Positions 26,968 to 36,949 of a stretch of DNA of 64,000 nt are shown here, one piece after another; positions within the stretch are counted from its first letter, which is position 1; every line of letters starts with the position of its first letter. Made by a program: the position numbers and the translations under genes. Source of the DNA: Gammaproteobacteria bacterium (GTDB lineage: Bacteria; Pseudomonadota; Gammaproteobacteria; SpSt-1174). The notes under the pieces were generated by a model that did not search any database, had not been told where the DNA came from, and was given only the letters and a program-made list of their open reading frames with translations. The stretch lies in contig JARRKE010000019.1 in the NCBI GenBank assembly GCA_037388465.1, positions 1-64,000 on the forward strand. Reading direction: 5' to 3'.

Positions 26968-28346
26968 TGGGCCTGATCATCAACATTGCGTACTTCGCCG
27001 CCGCGGTCCTGTTCATCCTCGGCCTGAAGCAGATGAGCTCGCCGGTCAACGCCCGGCGCGGCATCGTCTGGGCGGGCATCGGCATGCTGGTCGCCACCGT
27101 GGTGACCTTCTTCCATCCCGCCATCCACGGCGCGATGAACTATCTGCTGATCGTCATCGCCATCGCCATCGGCGGCGGGCTGGCCTGGTACACCGGCAAG
27201 AAGGTGGCCATGACCGACATGCCGCAGATGATCGCGCTGTACAACGGCATGGGCGGCGGCGCGGCCGCGGCCATCGCCGCGCTGGAACTGGTCAAGGGCG
27301 CCGAGATGACCCTCACCCTGCAGTCCATCGCCGTACTGGGCGCACTGATCGGCACGGTGGCCTTCTCCGGCTCGCTGATCGCCTTCGCGAAACTGCAGGG
27401 CATCATGCGCAAGACCTTCCGCTTCGGCGGGCAGCAGATCTTCAACCTGACGATGTTCGGCGTGACCGTCGCCCTCGGCGTGATCATCGCCGTCAGCGGC
27501 CATTACAGTCTGATCGTGCTGTTGATCTTCTTCCTGCTGGCCCTGGCCTTCGGCGTGTTCATGACCCTGCCGATCGGCGGCGCGGACATGCCGGTGGTGA
27601 TCTCGCTGTACAACGCCCTGACCGGCCTCGCCGTCGGCCTGGAAGGCTTCGTGCTCGGCAACCCGGCCATGATGATCGCCGGCGTGGTAGTCGGCGCCTC
27701 CGGTACCCTGCTGACGCAGCTGATGGCCAAGGCCATGAACCGCCCCATTACCAACGTGCTGTTCAGCCACTTCGGTGCCAGCGGCACCGGAGCCGAGGAG
27801 GAGGAGGTCTCCGGCCACCTCAAACCCATCGAGGCACCGGATGCCGGCATCATGATGGCCTTCGCCGAGAAGGTGATCATCGTGCCCGGTTACGGCATGG
27901 CCGTGGCCCAGGCTCAGCACAAGATCTGGGAGCTGACCCAGCTGCTGCAGGAGCGCGGCGTGACGGTGAAGTTCGCCATCCACCCGGTGGCAGGCCGCAT
28001 GCCGGGTCATATGAACGTGCTGCTGGCCGAGGCGGGCGTGCCGTACGACATCATCTATGACCTGGACGAGATCAATAACGAGTTCGCCACCGCCGACGTG
28101 GCCCTGGTCATCGGCGCCAACGACGTGGTGAACCCGGTCGCCCGCACCAACCCGGACAGCCCGATCTACGGCATGCCGATCCTGAATGCGGACCAGGCCA
28201 AGAATGTCATCGTCATCAAGCGCGGCCAGGGCGCCGGTTTCTCGGGTATCGAGAACCATCTGTTCTACGCCGACAACACGCGCATGCTGTACGGCGACGG
28301 CCAGGCCATGGTCTCCGAGCTGATCAGTGCGGTGAAATCGCTCTGA
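26967..28346 (+). CDS. pntB: NAD(P) transhydrogenase subunit beta
   Basis: 459-residue subunit with an N-terminal membrane half of about nine helices and a C-terminal NADP(H)-binding domain III (VPGYGMAVAQAQHKIWELTQLL, HPVAGRMPGHMNVLLAEA, VIGANDVVNPVART, VIKRGQGAGFSGIENHLF). The ATG at 26967 follows AAGGAGG at seven bases; a GTG one codon earlier is possible. In an autotroph the complex would supply NADPH for the Calvin cycle. A strong terminator follows at 28373. Confidence 0.96.
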   Translation: MGLIINIAYFAAAVLFILGLKQMSSPVNARRGIVWAGIGMLVATVVTFFHPAIHGAMNYLLIVIAIAIGGGLAWYTGKKVAMTDMPQMIALYNGMGGGAAAAIAALELVKGAEMTLTLQSIAVLGALIGTVAFSGSLIAFAKLQGIMRKTFRFGGQQIFNLTMFGVTVALGVIIAVSGHYSLIVLLIFFLLALAFGVFMTLPIGGADMPVVISLYNALTGLAVGLEGFVLGNPAMMIAGVVVGASGTLLTQLMAKAMNRPITNVLFSHFGASGTGAEEEEVSGHLKPIEAPDAGIMMAFAEKVIIVPGYGMAVAQAQHKIWELTQLLQERGVTVKFAIHPVAGRMPGHMNVLLAEAGVPYDIIYDLDEINNEFATADVALVIGANDVVNPVARTNPDSPIYGMPILNADQAKNVIVIKRGQGAGFSGIENHLFYADNTRMLYGDGQAMVSELISAVKSL

Positions 28347-28372
28347 TCTCCGCCTTCATACAGCAACCCCCG

Positions 28373-28398
28373 AGCCCGGCCACGTGCCGGGCTTTTTT
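28373..28398 (+). terminator. Rho-independent terminator of the pnt operon
   Basis: AGCCCGGC (28373-28380) pairs with GCCGGGCT (28386-28393), then T to 28398. Confidence 0.93.
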
Positions 28399-28874
28399 GT
28401 CTGGGCCCCTTCAGACTCGACAGGCTCGGCCTCGCCATGGAAGATTGAACAAGGCCGCCGGGACGGATATCGCAGACCGTTTTGCCCGTTTTTGCCCCAA
28501 TATTTAATCCCTGTGATTTAATTTTTTTCTGCTTTTTTGCAACCGGAGGGCTTGACAGAATCAAACGAAGCCTTCCGGCATGAATCTTGTTATGCACAGG
28601 AAGGAGAATCGTCAGCAGCCATTTACACAAAAGACTGTCGAGATTCCGTCAAACGCCAGCCATTCACATAACCCATTGAAAAATAAAAACAAAATTAGCT
28701 GGTCACTTTTTGACCAATTAAACAAAAATGTAGCATTCAGTGTGGCTGGAGCAACTTGATGACACGCTGTCCACAGAGTTATCCACAAGATGTGTGGATA
28801 AACCCAAACGACAATGTAGTTTTAATCAGTTACCTTCACACTCCTAATAAATCGCTTTAACAGCAGAGCGTAAC
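28399..28874. other. AT-rich intergenic region with DnaA boxes upstream of priA
   Basis: No gene seen. It contains TTATGCACA (28590-28598), TTATCCACA (28779-28787) and TGTGGATAA (28793-28801), all matching the DnaA-box consensus TTATNCACA; the last two are perfect and face each other across 5 bp. Weaker two-mismatch boxes are CTGTCCACA (28767-28775) and ATTTACACA (28621-28629). AT-rich tracts lie at 28499-28538 (with GATTTAATTTTTTT) and 28670-28735. A GGTCA-CTTTT-TGACC inverted repeat lies near 28701-28715. Confidence 0.6.
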
Positions 28875-31088
28875 TTGCCTCCCGACACCCCTCTCACCCA
28901 ACCCCTCGTACAAGTCGCCGTACCGTCTCCGTTGTACGGGGTATTCGACTACCTGCCGCCGCCGGGTCAGCCACTGCCGGCCCGGGGAAGCCGCGTACGG
29001 GTACCCTTCGGCCGTCAGCATCTGGTGGGGGTGGTGATGGCGCTCGCCCCGCGCAGCGAGATGCCCGCGCATCGCCTGAAACATATCGAGGCCGTACTGG
29101 ACGGCGAAGCGCTGCTCGGCCCGCCCCTGCTGGGCCTGCTCGAATGGGCCGCCGGCTATTATCAGCACCCGCTGGGAGAGGTCATCAGCACCGCCCTGCC
29201 CACCCTGCTGCGCCAGGGAGAGGCGGCACAGGTGCAGGGGATCACCCGCTGGCGCGCAGCGGTGGACGAGGTGCCCGAGGAAATGATGCGCCGCGCCCCG
29301 CGCCAGGCCGCCCTGCTGCACGACCTGATCGCACAGCCCGGCGGGCTGGACGCGCAGCAACTGAATGACGCCCATGCCAACTGGCGTGCCCCGATGGGCG
29401 CGCTGGTCGACAAGGCGCTGGCAGCCAAAGCGGAAAGCCCCTGCCTACAGGGCATCCCCGTCGACCCGGACACGGTTCGCAGTGTCTCCCTCAACCCCGC
29501 CCAAGCAGCGGCGGCAAAGGCGGTGATCTCGGCCCCGGACGGATTCGCACCGTTTTTGCTGGAGGGCGTGACGGGCAGCGGCAAGACCGAGGTTTATCTC
29601 AGCATTATCGAGGACGTCGTCGCCGCCGGCCGCCAGGCGCTGGTGCTGGTGCCGGAGATCGGCCTCACGCCCCAGCTGCTGACGCGGTTCCAGGCGCGCT
29701 TCGAACGGCCGATCGCCGTCCTGCACTCCGGCCTGACCGATCGCGAACGATTGTGTGCCTGGCTGTCGGCACGCAGCGGCGAGGCCCCCATCGTGATCGG
29801 CACCCGTTCGGCCGTGTTCACCCCGCTCGCCAACCCAGGCGTCATCCTGGTCGACGAGGAACACGATTTGTCGTTCAAACAGCAGGACGGCCTGCGTTAC
29901 CACGCCCGCGACCTGGCCGTGATGCGCGCGCGGCGCGAAAACGTGCCGGTCGTGCTGGGCTCTGCGACACCCGCCCTGGAAAGCATCAACAACGCGCGCA
30001 AAGGCGGCTATCGGCACATCTCCCTGCCGGAGCGCGCCGGCGTCGCCAGCCACCCGGAAGTCAGCCTGCTCGACGTACGTCGCCGGCCGATGACCGAGGG
30101 CATGTCGGACATCCTCATCGAACAGATCCACCGGCACCTGGATGCGGACGGCCAGGTCCTGCTGTTCCTGAACCGCCGCGGCTATGCGCCGGTGCTGCAA
30201 TGCCACGACTGCGGCTGGGCGGCGGACTGCCCGCGCTGCGACGCCCATATGACCTATCACGCCCGCCGTCGCCAGCTGGTGTGCCATCACTGCGGCGTGC
30301 AGATGGGTGCGCCGGATCAGTGTCCCGGCTGCGGCAGCGCCCAGGTCCATCCCCTTGGGCAGGGCACGGAGCGCATCGAAACCGCGCTGCAGACGCTGTT
30401 CCCGGAGGTGGAGATCTCGCGCATCGACCGCGACACCACGCGCCGCAAGGGTGCCATCGAGGCCAAACTGGAAGGCGCCCGCAGCGGACAGCACCGGATA
30501 CTGGTCGGTACTCAGATGCTGGCCAAGGGACACGATTTCCCCGGCGTTACCCTGGTCGGCATCCTGGATATCGATCAGGGGCTGCTGAGTGCCGACTTCC
30601 GCGCCACCGAGCGCATGGCTCAGCTCATCACCCAGGTGGCGGGACGCGCCGGGCGCGCCGAGCGTCCCGGCCACGTGCTGATCCAGACCCGACAGCCGGA
30701 TCATCCGCTGCTGCTGACCCTGATCCACGAAGGCTACCGGGGATTTTGCCGCCAGGCCCTCGAAGAGCGCGAGGCGGCCTGCCTGCCGCCCTTCAGCTAC
30801 CAGGCCCTGATCCGCGCCGAATCGCCCCAGGCCGACCATCCCCTGGCCTTTCTCGGCGAAGCACGCGAGCTGTTCCAGCAGGCCGGTTCGACGGTTCAGG
30901 TGCTCGGTCCGGTGCCGGCCCCGATGGAGCGCCTGGCCGGCCGCTACCGGGCCCAGTTGCTGCTGCAGGCCGAGACGCGGGCCCCGTTGCACCAGCTGCT
31001 GTCGCGCCATGTCCAGGCCCTGGCCAGCCTGCCGCACGCGCGCCGGGTGCGCTGGTCGCTGGATGTCGATCCCATGGAGCTGTTTTAA
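28875..31088 (+). CDS. priA: Primosomal replication protein N' (PriA helicase)
   Basis: 737-residue DNA helicase that restarts stalled replication forks by loading DnaB outside oriC. N-terminal DNA-binding domain (QVAVPSPLYGVFDYL, RVRVPFGRQ), Walker A GVTGSGKTEVY near residue 240, DEEH box (VILVDEEHDLSFKQQ), and the zinc-binding cysteines in CHDCGWAADCPRC and CHHC, with later CPGCGS. The conserved start appears to be TTG at 28875; no in-frame ATG fits. Followed by argS and a SPOR gene, the order known from Pseudomonas. Confidence 0.95.
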   Translation: MPPDTPLTQPLVQVAVPSPLYGVFDYLPPPGQPLPARGSRVRVPFGRQHLVGVVMALAPRSEMPAHRLKHIEAVLDGEALLGPPLLGLLEWAAGYYQHPLGEVISTALPTLLRQGEAAQVQGITRWRAAVDEVPEEMMRRAPRQAALLHDLIAQPGGLDAQQLNDAHANWRAPMGALVDKALAAKAESPCLQGIPVDPDTVRSVSLNPAQAAAAKAVISAPDGFAPFLLEGVTGSGKTEVYLSIIEDVVAAGRQALVLVPEIGLTPQLLTRFQARFERPIAVLHSGLTDRERLCAWLSARSGEAPIVIGTRSAVFTPLANPGVILVDEEHDLSFKQQDGLRYHARDLAVMRARRENVPVVLGSATPALESINNARKGGYRHISLPERAGVASHPEVSLLDVRRRPMTEGMSDILIEQIHRHLDADGQVLLFLNRRGYAPVLQCHDCGWAADCPRCDAHMTYHARRRQLVCHHCGVQMGAPDQCPGCGSAQVHPLGQGTERIETALQTLFPEVEISRIDRDTTRRKGAIEAKLEGARSGQHRILVGTQMLAKGHDFPGVTLVGILDIDQGLLSADFRATERMAQLITQVAGRAGRAERPGHVLIQTRQPDHPLLLTLIHEGYRGFCRQALEEREAACLPPFSYQALIRAESPQADHPLAFLGEARELFQQAGSTVQVLGPVPAPMERLAGRYRAQLLLQAETRAPLHQLLSRHVQALASLPHARRVRWSLDVDPMELF

Positions 31089-31207
31089 GCCTGCTGTCTA
31101 CTCATGCGGCACGATAGGGCGTCAAAACCGTGCTCATAGATGCGGGGCCGCGAAGCGGCAAACACTTCAAGTAAACTGCGCTTTTTGGCAGGCACGCTGC
31201 GCGGCTG

Positions 31208-31240
31208 GCGCGAAAATCTTTTCCAGAAAGATTTTTCGCC
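31208..31240. other. Long AT-rich hairpin between priA and argS
   Basis: GCGAAAATCTT and AAGATTTTTCGC pair with one bulged T around TTCCAG or similar. The following tract (31231-31255) is T-rich, so it could terminate priA transcription. The 278-bp gap holds no gene. Confidence 0.4.
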
Positions 31241-31366
31241 CGATTTTTCCTTCTCTCGCACTCGCCTGAGCGACAATATCAACCCGTTGATAACCTATGG
31301 CTTCTCGCCCCGGCGCCATTTCTTTAGAATGACGGCTCTTTGCCGTCTGCCTGATCGGAATCCAGA

Positions 31367-33124
31367 TTGAAAGCCACCATCCACGCGCTCGTTACCGCCG
31401 CTCTCGAACAACTTCATCAGGCGGGTGACCTCGACACCCTGCCCGGCGACCTGATCATCAGCCGCACCCGCGACAGTGCCCACGGCGATTTCGCCTGCAA
31501 CGTCGCCATGCCCCTGGCCAAGCAGCTCGGCCGCAAGCCGCGCGACATCGCCCAGGCGATCGTCGACCACCTGCCGGCATCGAAGGACATCGACAGGGTC
31601 GAGATCGCCGGTCCCGGCTTCATCAATTTCTTCCTCAGCATCGAGTGCCGGCTGGCCGTGGTGAACCGCACCCTCGACGAGGGCGACGCCTATGGCCGCA
31701 GCCAACTGGGCGCCGGCAAGCGGGTACAGGTGGAATTCGTGTCCGCCAACCCCACCGGCCCGCTGCACGTGGGCCACGGCCGCGGCGCGGCCTACGGGGC
31801 CGCGGTGGCCGACCTGCTCGACGCCGTGGGCTTCGACGTGCACCGCGAGTATTACGTCAACGACGCCGGCCGCCAGATGGACATCCTCGCCACCAGCGTC
31901 TGGCTGCGCTACCTGGAGCAGTGCGGCGAACGCTTTCCCTTCCCCAGCAACGGCTACAAGGGCGATTACGTGCGTGACATCGCCGCCGTTCTGCACAAGG
32001 AACACGGCGGCGAGTGGGCCTCGCCGGCCGGGGCGGTGCTGGACGGCCTGCCGCCCGACGAACCCCAGGGCGGCGACAAGGAACAGCACATCGACGCCCT
32101 CATCGGACGCGCCCGCGAGCTGCTGGGCGACACCCGCTACCGCTACGTGTTCGACCTCGGCCTCAACGCCATCCTCGACGACATCCGCGAGGACCTGCGC
32201 GAATTCGGGGTGGAATACGACGAGTGGTATTCGGAACGCTCGCTGACCGAACGCGGCAAGGTCAATCTGGCCATCGAACGGCTGCGGGACGCCGGACACA
32301 TCTACGAGCAGGACGGCGCGCTGTGGTTCCGCTCCACCGAGTTCGGCGACGAAAAGGACCGCGTGGTACAGCGCGACAACGGGCAGACCACCTATTTCGC
32401 CTCTGACATCGCCTACCACATGGACAAGATGGAGCGCAGCTTCACCCGCGTCATCGACGTGTGGGGCGCCGATCATCACGGCTACGTGCCGCGCGTGAAG
32501 GCGGCGCTGACCGCGATGGGCGAGGATGCGGCCAAGCTCGACGTGCTGCTGGTGCAGTTCGCCATCCTCTACCGAGGCGGCGAGCGGGTGCAGATGTCGA
32601 CCCGGTCCGGGTCCTTCGTCACCCTGCGCGAACTGCGCGAGGAGGTGGGCAACGACGCCGCGCGCTTCTTCTACGTCATGCGCCGCTGCGAGCAGCATCT
32701 GGACTTCGACCTCGACCTGGCCAAATCCCAGTCCGCGGACAACCCGGTGTATTACATCCAGTACGCCCACGCCCGCATCAGCAGCGTCATGCGCCAGCTG
32801 CAGGACAAGGGCATGCATCACGACCGGGCCAACGGCGCGGCCAAACTCGGCCGGCTGGCGGAATCCCATGAGCACAGCCTGATCGACCGCATCGGCCGTT
32901 ACCCCGAGGTGGTGGAGGCCGCCGCCCTGAACGAGGAGCCGCACCAGGTCTCACAGTACCTGCGCGAGCTGGCCAACGATTTCCACGCCTGGTACAACGC
33001 CCACCAGTTCCTGGTGGAGGACCCGGACCTGCGTGACGCCCGCCTCAACCTGTGCCTGGCAGTGCAGCAGGTGATCCGCAACGGTCTCGGTTTGCTGGGC
33101 GTCAGCGCCCCCGAAACGATGTAG
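31367..33124 (+). CDS. argS: Arginine--tRNA ligase
   Basis: 585-residue class I aminoacyl-tRNA synthetase. It has the HIGH-like [24 protein letters not shown], the N-terminal Add-1 domain, [19 protein letters not shown], and the KMSKS-equivalent [10 protein letters not shown] (the family lacks a standard KMSKS). The TTG at 31367 is the start: it gives the family-typical [16 protein letters not shown] and has a CGGA site upstream. It ends two bases before the SPOR gene ATG. Confidence 0.96.
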   Translation: MKATIHALVTAALEQLHQAGDLDTLPGDLIISRTRDSAHGDFACNVAMPLAKQLGRKPRDIAQAIVDHLPASKDIDRVEIAGPGFINFFLSIECRLAVVNRTLDEGDAYGRSQLGAGKRVQVEFVSANPTGPLHVGHGRGAAYGAAVADLLDAVGFDVHREYYVNDAGRQMDILATSVWLRYLEQCGERFPFPSNGYKGDYVRDIAAVLHKEHGGEWASPAGAVLDGLPPDEPQGGDKEQHIDALIGRARELLGDTRYRYVFDLGLNAILDDIREDLREFGVEYDEWYSERSLTERGKVNLAIERLRDAGHIYEQDGALWFRSTEFGDEKDRVVQRDNGQTTYFASDIAYHMDKMERSFTRVIDVWGADHHGYVPRVKAALTAMGEDAAKLDVLLVQFAILYRGGERVQMSTRSGSFVTLRELREEVGNDAARFFYVMRRCEQHLDFDLDLAKSQSADNPVYYIQYAHARISSVMRQLQDKGMHHDRANGAAKLGRLAESHEHSLIDRIGRYPEVVEAAALNEEPHQVSQYLRELANDFHAWYNAHQFLVEDPDLRDARLNLCLAVQQVIRNGLGLLGVSAPETM

Positions 33125-33126
33125 CC

Positions 33127-33687
33127 ATGGCGCGCGACTTCAAAAACAGCCGAGCCAAACAGAACAAGGCCCTGCCGGGCTGGGCCTGGCTGCTGGCCGG
33201 CCTGACGATCGGCCTGTTCGTGGCGCTGCTGGTGTATCTCAACAACACGCCCGCGCGCATGGGCGCGCCCCATCTGACGGTGCACAAGGCGCGTCCCGAA
33301 CCCGTCAAGAAAGCGGCTGCCGCACCGAAAACCACCACCAAGACGGAAAAGTCCGCCGAGAAACAATCCCCGCCCAAGCCCAAGTTCGATTTCTACACCC
33401 TGCTGCCCGAACTCGAGGTGGTGGTGCCCGACGGCAACTATACGGTCCACAACGAAAACCAGTCCGGCGGCAACGCCCAGCCCGACAAACCGGGCGAGTA
33501 CGTGCTGCAGGTGGGCTCGTTCAAGAGCTACGACCAGGCGGACAGCATGAAGGCGCGCCTGGCCCTGCTCGGCGTGCATGCCTCCATCCAGAAGGTTTCC
33601 GTCAACAACGACACCTGGCACCGGGTCCGGATCGGCCCCTACAAGGACCTCGCCCAGCTCAACAAGATCCGCGAACTGCTTGCCTGA
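33127..33687 (+). CDS. SPOR-domain cell-division protein, FtsN-like
   Basis: 186-residue bitopic membrane protein. Short cytoplasmic N-terminus (MARDFKNSRAKQNK), one helix (WAWLLAGLTIGLFVALLVYL), a Lys/Pro/Ala-rich periplasmic linker with a PKFDFYTLLPELEVVVP segment, and a C-terminal SPOR domain (YVLQVGSFKSYDQADSMKARLALLG, WHRVRIGPYKDLAQLNKIRELL) that binds denuded peptidoglycan at the septum. Directly behind argS, as in Pseudomonas. ATG at 33127 chosen because it gives the classic start; longer frames run into argS. Confidence 0.9.
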   Translation: MARDFKNSRAKQNKALPGWAWLLAGLTIGLFVALLVYLNNTPARMGAPHLTVHKARPEPVKKAAAAPKTTTKTEKSAEKQSPPKPKFDFYTLLPELEVVVPDGNYTVHNENQSGGNAQPDKPGEYVLQVGSFKSYDQADSMKARLALLGVHASIQKVSVNNDTWHRVRIGPYKDLAQLNKIRELLA

Positions 33688-33774
33688 CCCGGTACCTCGC
33701 TCTACAGTAAGCCTCAGGAACTCCGGACAATAATCACAACCGGTCCCAGCGGACCCCCTGATGGGAACTCGCGC

Positions 33775-34386
33775 ATGATTCGACTGTTCAGCACCCCCGG
33801 CGACTCCTCGGCCGACAGCATCCGCATCGCGCTCGCGCTCAAGGGCCTGTCTTACGACATCCACCCCTTCGAGGAGCTCGAAAACGCCACCGACGTGGTG
33901 TCGTCGCCGGCATTGGAGGAGATGGCACCGTCGATCCTGCTGGACGAAAAGCGCATGCTGACCCAGGCGCTGCCCATCATCGAATACCTCGACGAAAGCT
34001 GGCACGAACCCACGCTGCTGCCCGGCATGGCGCGGGAACGCGCCCAGATCCGCAGCCTCGCCTATCTGATCATGAGCGAAACCAACACCCGCGTCGCGCA
34101 GCGCACCCTGCAGGCACTGCCCAGCGGCGTCGACACCCAGGCCTGGCAGCAGCACTGGTACGAATCGGGTCTCGCGGTGCTCGAGTCCCTGATGATGAAC
34201 AACCCCACCGTCGGCCGGTTCTGCTACGGGGACCAGGTCACCCTGGCCGACGTGTGCCTGATTCCGGTCAGCTGGGCGGCCCGCCGCGCCGGCCTTGATC
34301 TGTCGGCATTTCCCACCATCCAGCGCATCTGCGGGCACTGCATCCAACTGCCGGAAATCGCCCACATCGCCGCGCAGGCCGACTAG
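33775..34386 (+). CDS. Glutathione S-transferase family protein
   Basis: 203 residues. N-terminal thioredoxin fold (IRLFSTPGDSSADSIRIALALKGLSYD, then the cis-proline and glutathione-binding QALPIIEYLDESW) and an alpha-helical C-terminal domain with YGDQVTLADVCLIPV. It resembles the zeta/maleylacetoacetate isomerase group (SS in the active-site region), but the aromatic degradation genes expected for MaiA are not nearby. Its TAG stop overlaps the stop of the convergent EamA gene. Confidence 0.87.
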   Translation: MIRLFSTPGDSSADSIRIALALKGLSYDIHPFEELENATDVVSSPALEEMAPSILLDEKRMLTQALPIIEYLDESWHEPTLLPGMARERAQIRSLAYLIMSETNTRVAQRTLQALPSGVDTQAWQQHWYESGLAVLESLMMNNPTVGRFCYGDQVTLADVCLIPVSWAARRAGLDLSAFPTIQRICGHCIQLPEIAHIAAQAD

Positions 34387-35270
34387 GCCACGGCCTGCGC
34401 CGTCCGCCGCGTCCGGAAACAGGCGCTTTCGTAGATCAGCAGACCGCCCAGAATCAGCCCAGCGCCGGCCACCACGCCCGGCCCCACCGGCTCATGGTTG
34501 AGCAAATGTCCCAGCAGCAGGGCCAGCACCGGCGTCAGCAGGGTGATCATCGCCACCCGCGTCGCGCTCAGCTCGCGCAGCAGGAAGAAATACAGGCTGA
34601 AGCCGAAGGCGGAGCCGAACAGGGCCAGATAGGCGATGGCCCACGGCATCACCGCCGGCATGACCCGCGGCATCCCCTCGCCGCTCGCCAGCCAGGCCAG
34701 CAGGTACAGCGGGGCGGCGAACAGCAGACTTCCGCTCGCCAGACTCAGCCCGGACAGCCCGGGATTCAGCCGTTTCACCCATACGCCACCGACCGCATAG
34801 AGGGACATGCCTACAAAGGCGGCCGCGATGCCCACCGCGGACTGCTCGCCCAGCCGGCCGCCGGCATAAAACACCAACGCCAGACCGGCGAGACCGCTCA
34901 GCATGCCGACGATCCGCAGGGGACTGAAGGCCTGTTCACCGAGCCAGAACGAAGCGAACACCCCTGTCATGATCGGTGACAGCCCGAAGACCAGCGACAG
35001 CCAGCCGGAGGGGATGTGCCGTGCGGCCCAATAGGTGAACATCATCGCCGTGAACAGGGAAAGCGCCGCCACCGCGTAAGTGCCACGTGCCGCGCTCGTC
35101 ATCGGCAGCCTGCCTACGAACACGCGGTGCAGCAACCAGGCCGACAGCCCACCCAGCCACATGCGTGCGGTCACCCCGAAGACGAAACCGTCGCCGGTAT
35201 TGCTCCACTGGATGGCCAACGGCGTGGTTGCCCAGATCATGATCACCAATGCATAGGCCAGACCGACCAT
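34383..35270 (-). CDS. EamA/DMT-family transporter
   Basis: About 295 residues with ten predicted membrane helices in two EamA repeats (first around MVGLAYALVIMIWATTPLAIQ, second around GIAAAFVGMSLYAVGGVWVKRL). DMT members export amino acids, metabolites or drugs; the substrate is not evident. The ATG at 35270 has CGGAG upstream and starts right at the first helix, so longer versions up to 35354, which would run through a terminator hairpin, are unlikely. Confidence 0.87.
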   Translation of the reverse strand: MVGLAYALVIMIWATTPLAIQWSNTGDGFVFGVTARMWLGGLSAWLLHRVFVGRLPMTSAARGTYAVAALSLFTAMMFTYWAARHIPSGWLSLVFGLSPIMTGVFASFWLGEQAFSPLRIVGMLSGLAGLALVFYAGGRLGEQSAVGIAAAFVGMSLYAVGGVWVKRLNPGLSGLSLASGSLLFAAPLYLLAWLASGEGMPRVMPAVMPWAIAYLALFGSAFGFSLYFFLLRELSATRVAMITLLTPVLALLLGHLLNHEPVGPGVVAGAGLILGGLLIYESACFRTRRTAQAVA

Positions 35271-35295
35271 GTATACGCTCCGAAAAAATGACAGC

Positions 35296-35325
35296 AAAAA
35301 ATAGCCGCGGTCCTGGGACCGCGGC
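35296..35325 (-). terminator. Terminator hairpin in the leader of the EamA gene
   Basis: GCCGCGGTCC (35304-35313) and GGACCGCGGC (35316-35325) form a perfect 10-bp stem. The A run at 35296-35301 is a T run on the minus strand. It lies 26 bp before the EamA start codon, a position that suits attenuation. Confidence 0.75.
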
Positions 35326-35533
35326 CTGGAATTCTTCCGATGTGGATCAGTCAATCAGAAATCATGCATGCGCGCGGCCAGCACTCCGGGAGGAGTGGTA
35401 ATGACGGGAATCATTCGCAGGGACCAACGTCGCATGTCGGTGAGCATGCATCGCCATCCCGAACCGTGTCAATAGCGCTTGACTCCCCCGGGGGCCGACG
35501 TAAGCTGAGGGCAGGTTCACCCCCGCACAAATC

Positions 35534-36916
35534 ATGAACGATCCGCACAGCGAGTCCCCCCACAACGTCAAGCCGCGACGTTTTTTCGCCCCCTGGGAAC
35601 ATGCCTTCGACCGCGTCCTGACGCCGTTCGAGGCGTTCATCCACAATCAGACGACGGGCGGCATCATGCTGCTCATCTCCGCCGTGGTCGCCCTGCTGTT
35701 CGCCAACAGCCCCTGGGGTGCGGCCTACCATCATCTGCTGGAAGCCCGCGTTCAGATCTCGCTGGGCGGTTTCGTGCTCAATAAGTCACTGCACCACTGG
35801 ATCAACGACGGGCTGATGACCCTGTTCTTTTTTCTGGTGGGAATGGAAATCAAGCGCGAGGTGCTGGTCGGCGAGCTGTCCAGTCTGCGCCAGGCATCGC
35901 TGCCCATCGTCGCCGCCATCGGCGGCATGGCCGCACCCGCACTGGTGTACGTGCTGGTGGCCGGCGGGCCGGAATTCGTCCAGGGCTGGGGCATCCCGAC
36001 CGCCACTGACATCGCCTTTGCCGTCGCCGCCCTGGTGCTGCTGGGACGCCGCATTCCGGGGCCACTGATGACCTTCCTGGTCGCGCTGGCGATCGTGGAC
36101 GACATCGGCGCGGTGATCGTCATCGCCGTGTTCTACACGGACCAGATATCGACAACGTATCTCGCCCTGTCGGCCGCCCTGCTGGTCACCCTGATCGCCT
36201 TCAATCTGGGCGGCATCCGCCGACCGCTGCCTTATTTTATTCTTGGCACTTTGTTGTGGCTGGCGATGCTCAAGAGCGGGGTGCACGCCACCCTGGCGGG
36301 TGTGCTGCTGGCCTTCACGATTCCGGCGCATCCCAAGTTCGACCCGGATGATTTTGCGAACAAGCAGAAACACCTGCTGGACCGCTTCGATGACGCGCGC
36401 ATCAAGACCGGCCCCCTGCTGTCCAGCCCGCAGCAGCAGGCCATCCTGGAAACCATTGAAGACAATGCGGCCGGCATGCAGACCCCCTTGCAGCGCCTGG
36501 AAGGCGGCCTGCACCTGCCGGTCGCACTGCTCGTCATGCCCCTGTTCGCACTGGCCAACGCCGGCCTCAGCCTGGACCCCGCAGCCGTGCGTCTCGCCCT
36601 GTCCCATCCGGTCACGCTGGCCGTGGCAGCCGGTCTGGTCATCGGCAAACCGCTCGGCATCGTGGGCAGCACCTGGCTGGCGATCAAGCTGGGCCTGGGA
36701 CGTTTGCCCGAGGGCGTGCTGATGCGCCACGTGATCGGTGTATCCATGCTGGCCGGCATCGGATTCACCATGTCGATCTTCATCACCGACCTGGCCTTCA
36801 GCGGCAACACGGAACTGATCGAACTGGGCAAGGCCGGCATCCTGTTCGCTTCATGTAGCGCCGGCCTGCTCGGCTATCTCTGGCTGCGATTTGTGCCCAC
36901 GCCGCAGCGTAAGTGA
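35534..36916 (+). CDS. nhaA: Na+/H+ antiporter NhaA
   Basis: 460-residue inner-membrane antiporter that expels Na+ for H+. Family landmarks: LFFFLVGMEIKREVLVGELSS, GWGIPTATDIAFAVAAL with the essential aspartates in the next helix (VALAIVDDIGAVIVIAVFY), and ALANAGLSL. It has a longer hydrophilic N-terminus and a loop around residues 270-330 than E. coli NhaA, as in many proteobacterial homologues. Suggests exposure to salt or alkaline pH. Confidence 0.95.
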   Translation: MNDPHSESPHNVKPRRFFAPWEHAFDRVLTPFEAFIHNQTTGGIMLLISAVVALLFANSPWGAAYHHLLEARVQISLGGFVLNKSLHHWINDGLMTLFFFLVGMEIKREVLVGELSSLRQASLPIVAAIGGMAAPALVYVLVAGGPEFVQGWGIPTATDIAFAVAALVLLGRRIPGPLMTFLVALAIVDDIGAVIVIAVFYTDQISTTYLALSAALLVTLIAFNLGGIRRPLPYFILGTLLWLAMLKSGVHATLAGVLLAFTIPAHPKFDPDDFANKQKHLLDRFDDARIKTGPLLSSPQQQAILETIEDNAAGMQTPLQRLEGGLHLPVALLVMPLFALANAGLSLDPAAVRLALSHPVTLAVAAGLVIGKPLGIVGSTWLAIKLGLGRLPEGVLMRHVIGVSMLAGIGFTMSIFITDLAFSGNTELIELGKAGILFASCSAGLLGYLWLRFVPTPQRK

Positions 36917-36949
36917 TGACTGGCGGCTCACGCCGCGCAAGGAGTCTCT

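Noticed and set aside
28399-28874. A tRNA or small gene in the pnt-priA gap
   Set aside because: No cloverleaf or T-loop motif and no open frame with a ribosome-binding site; the region is better explained by DnaA boxes and AT-rich tracts.
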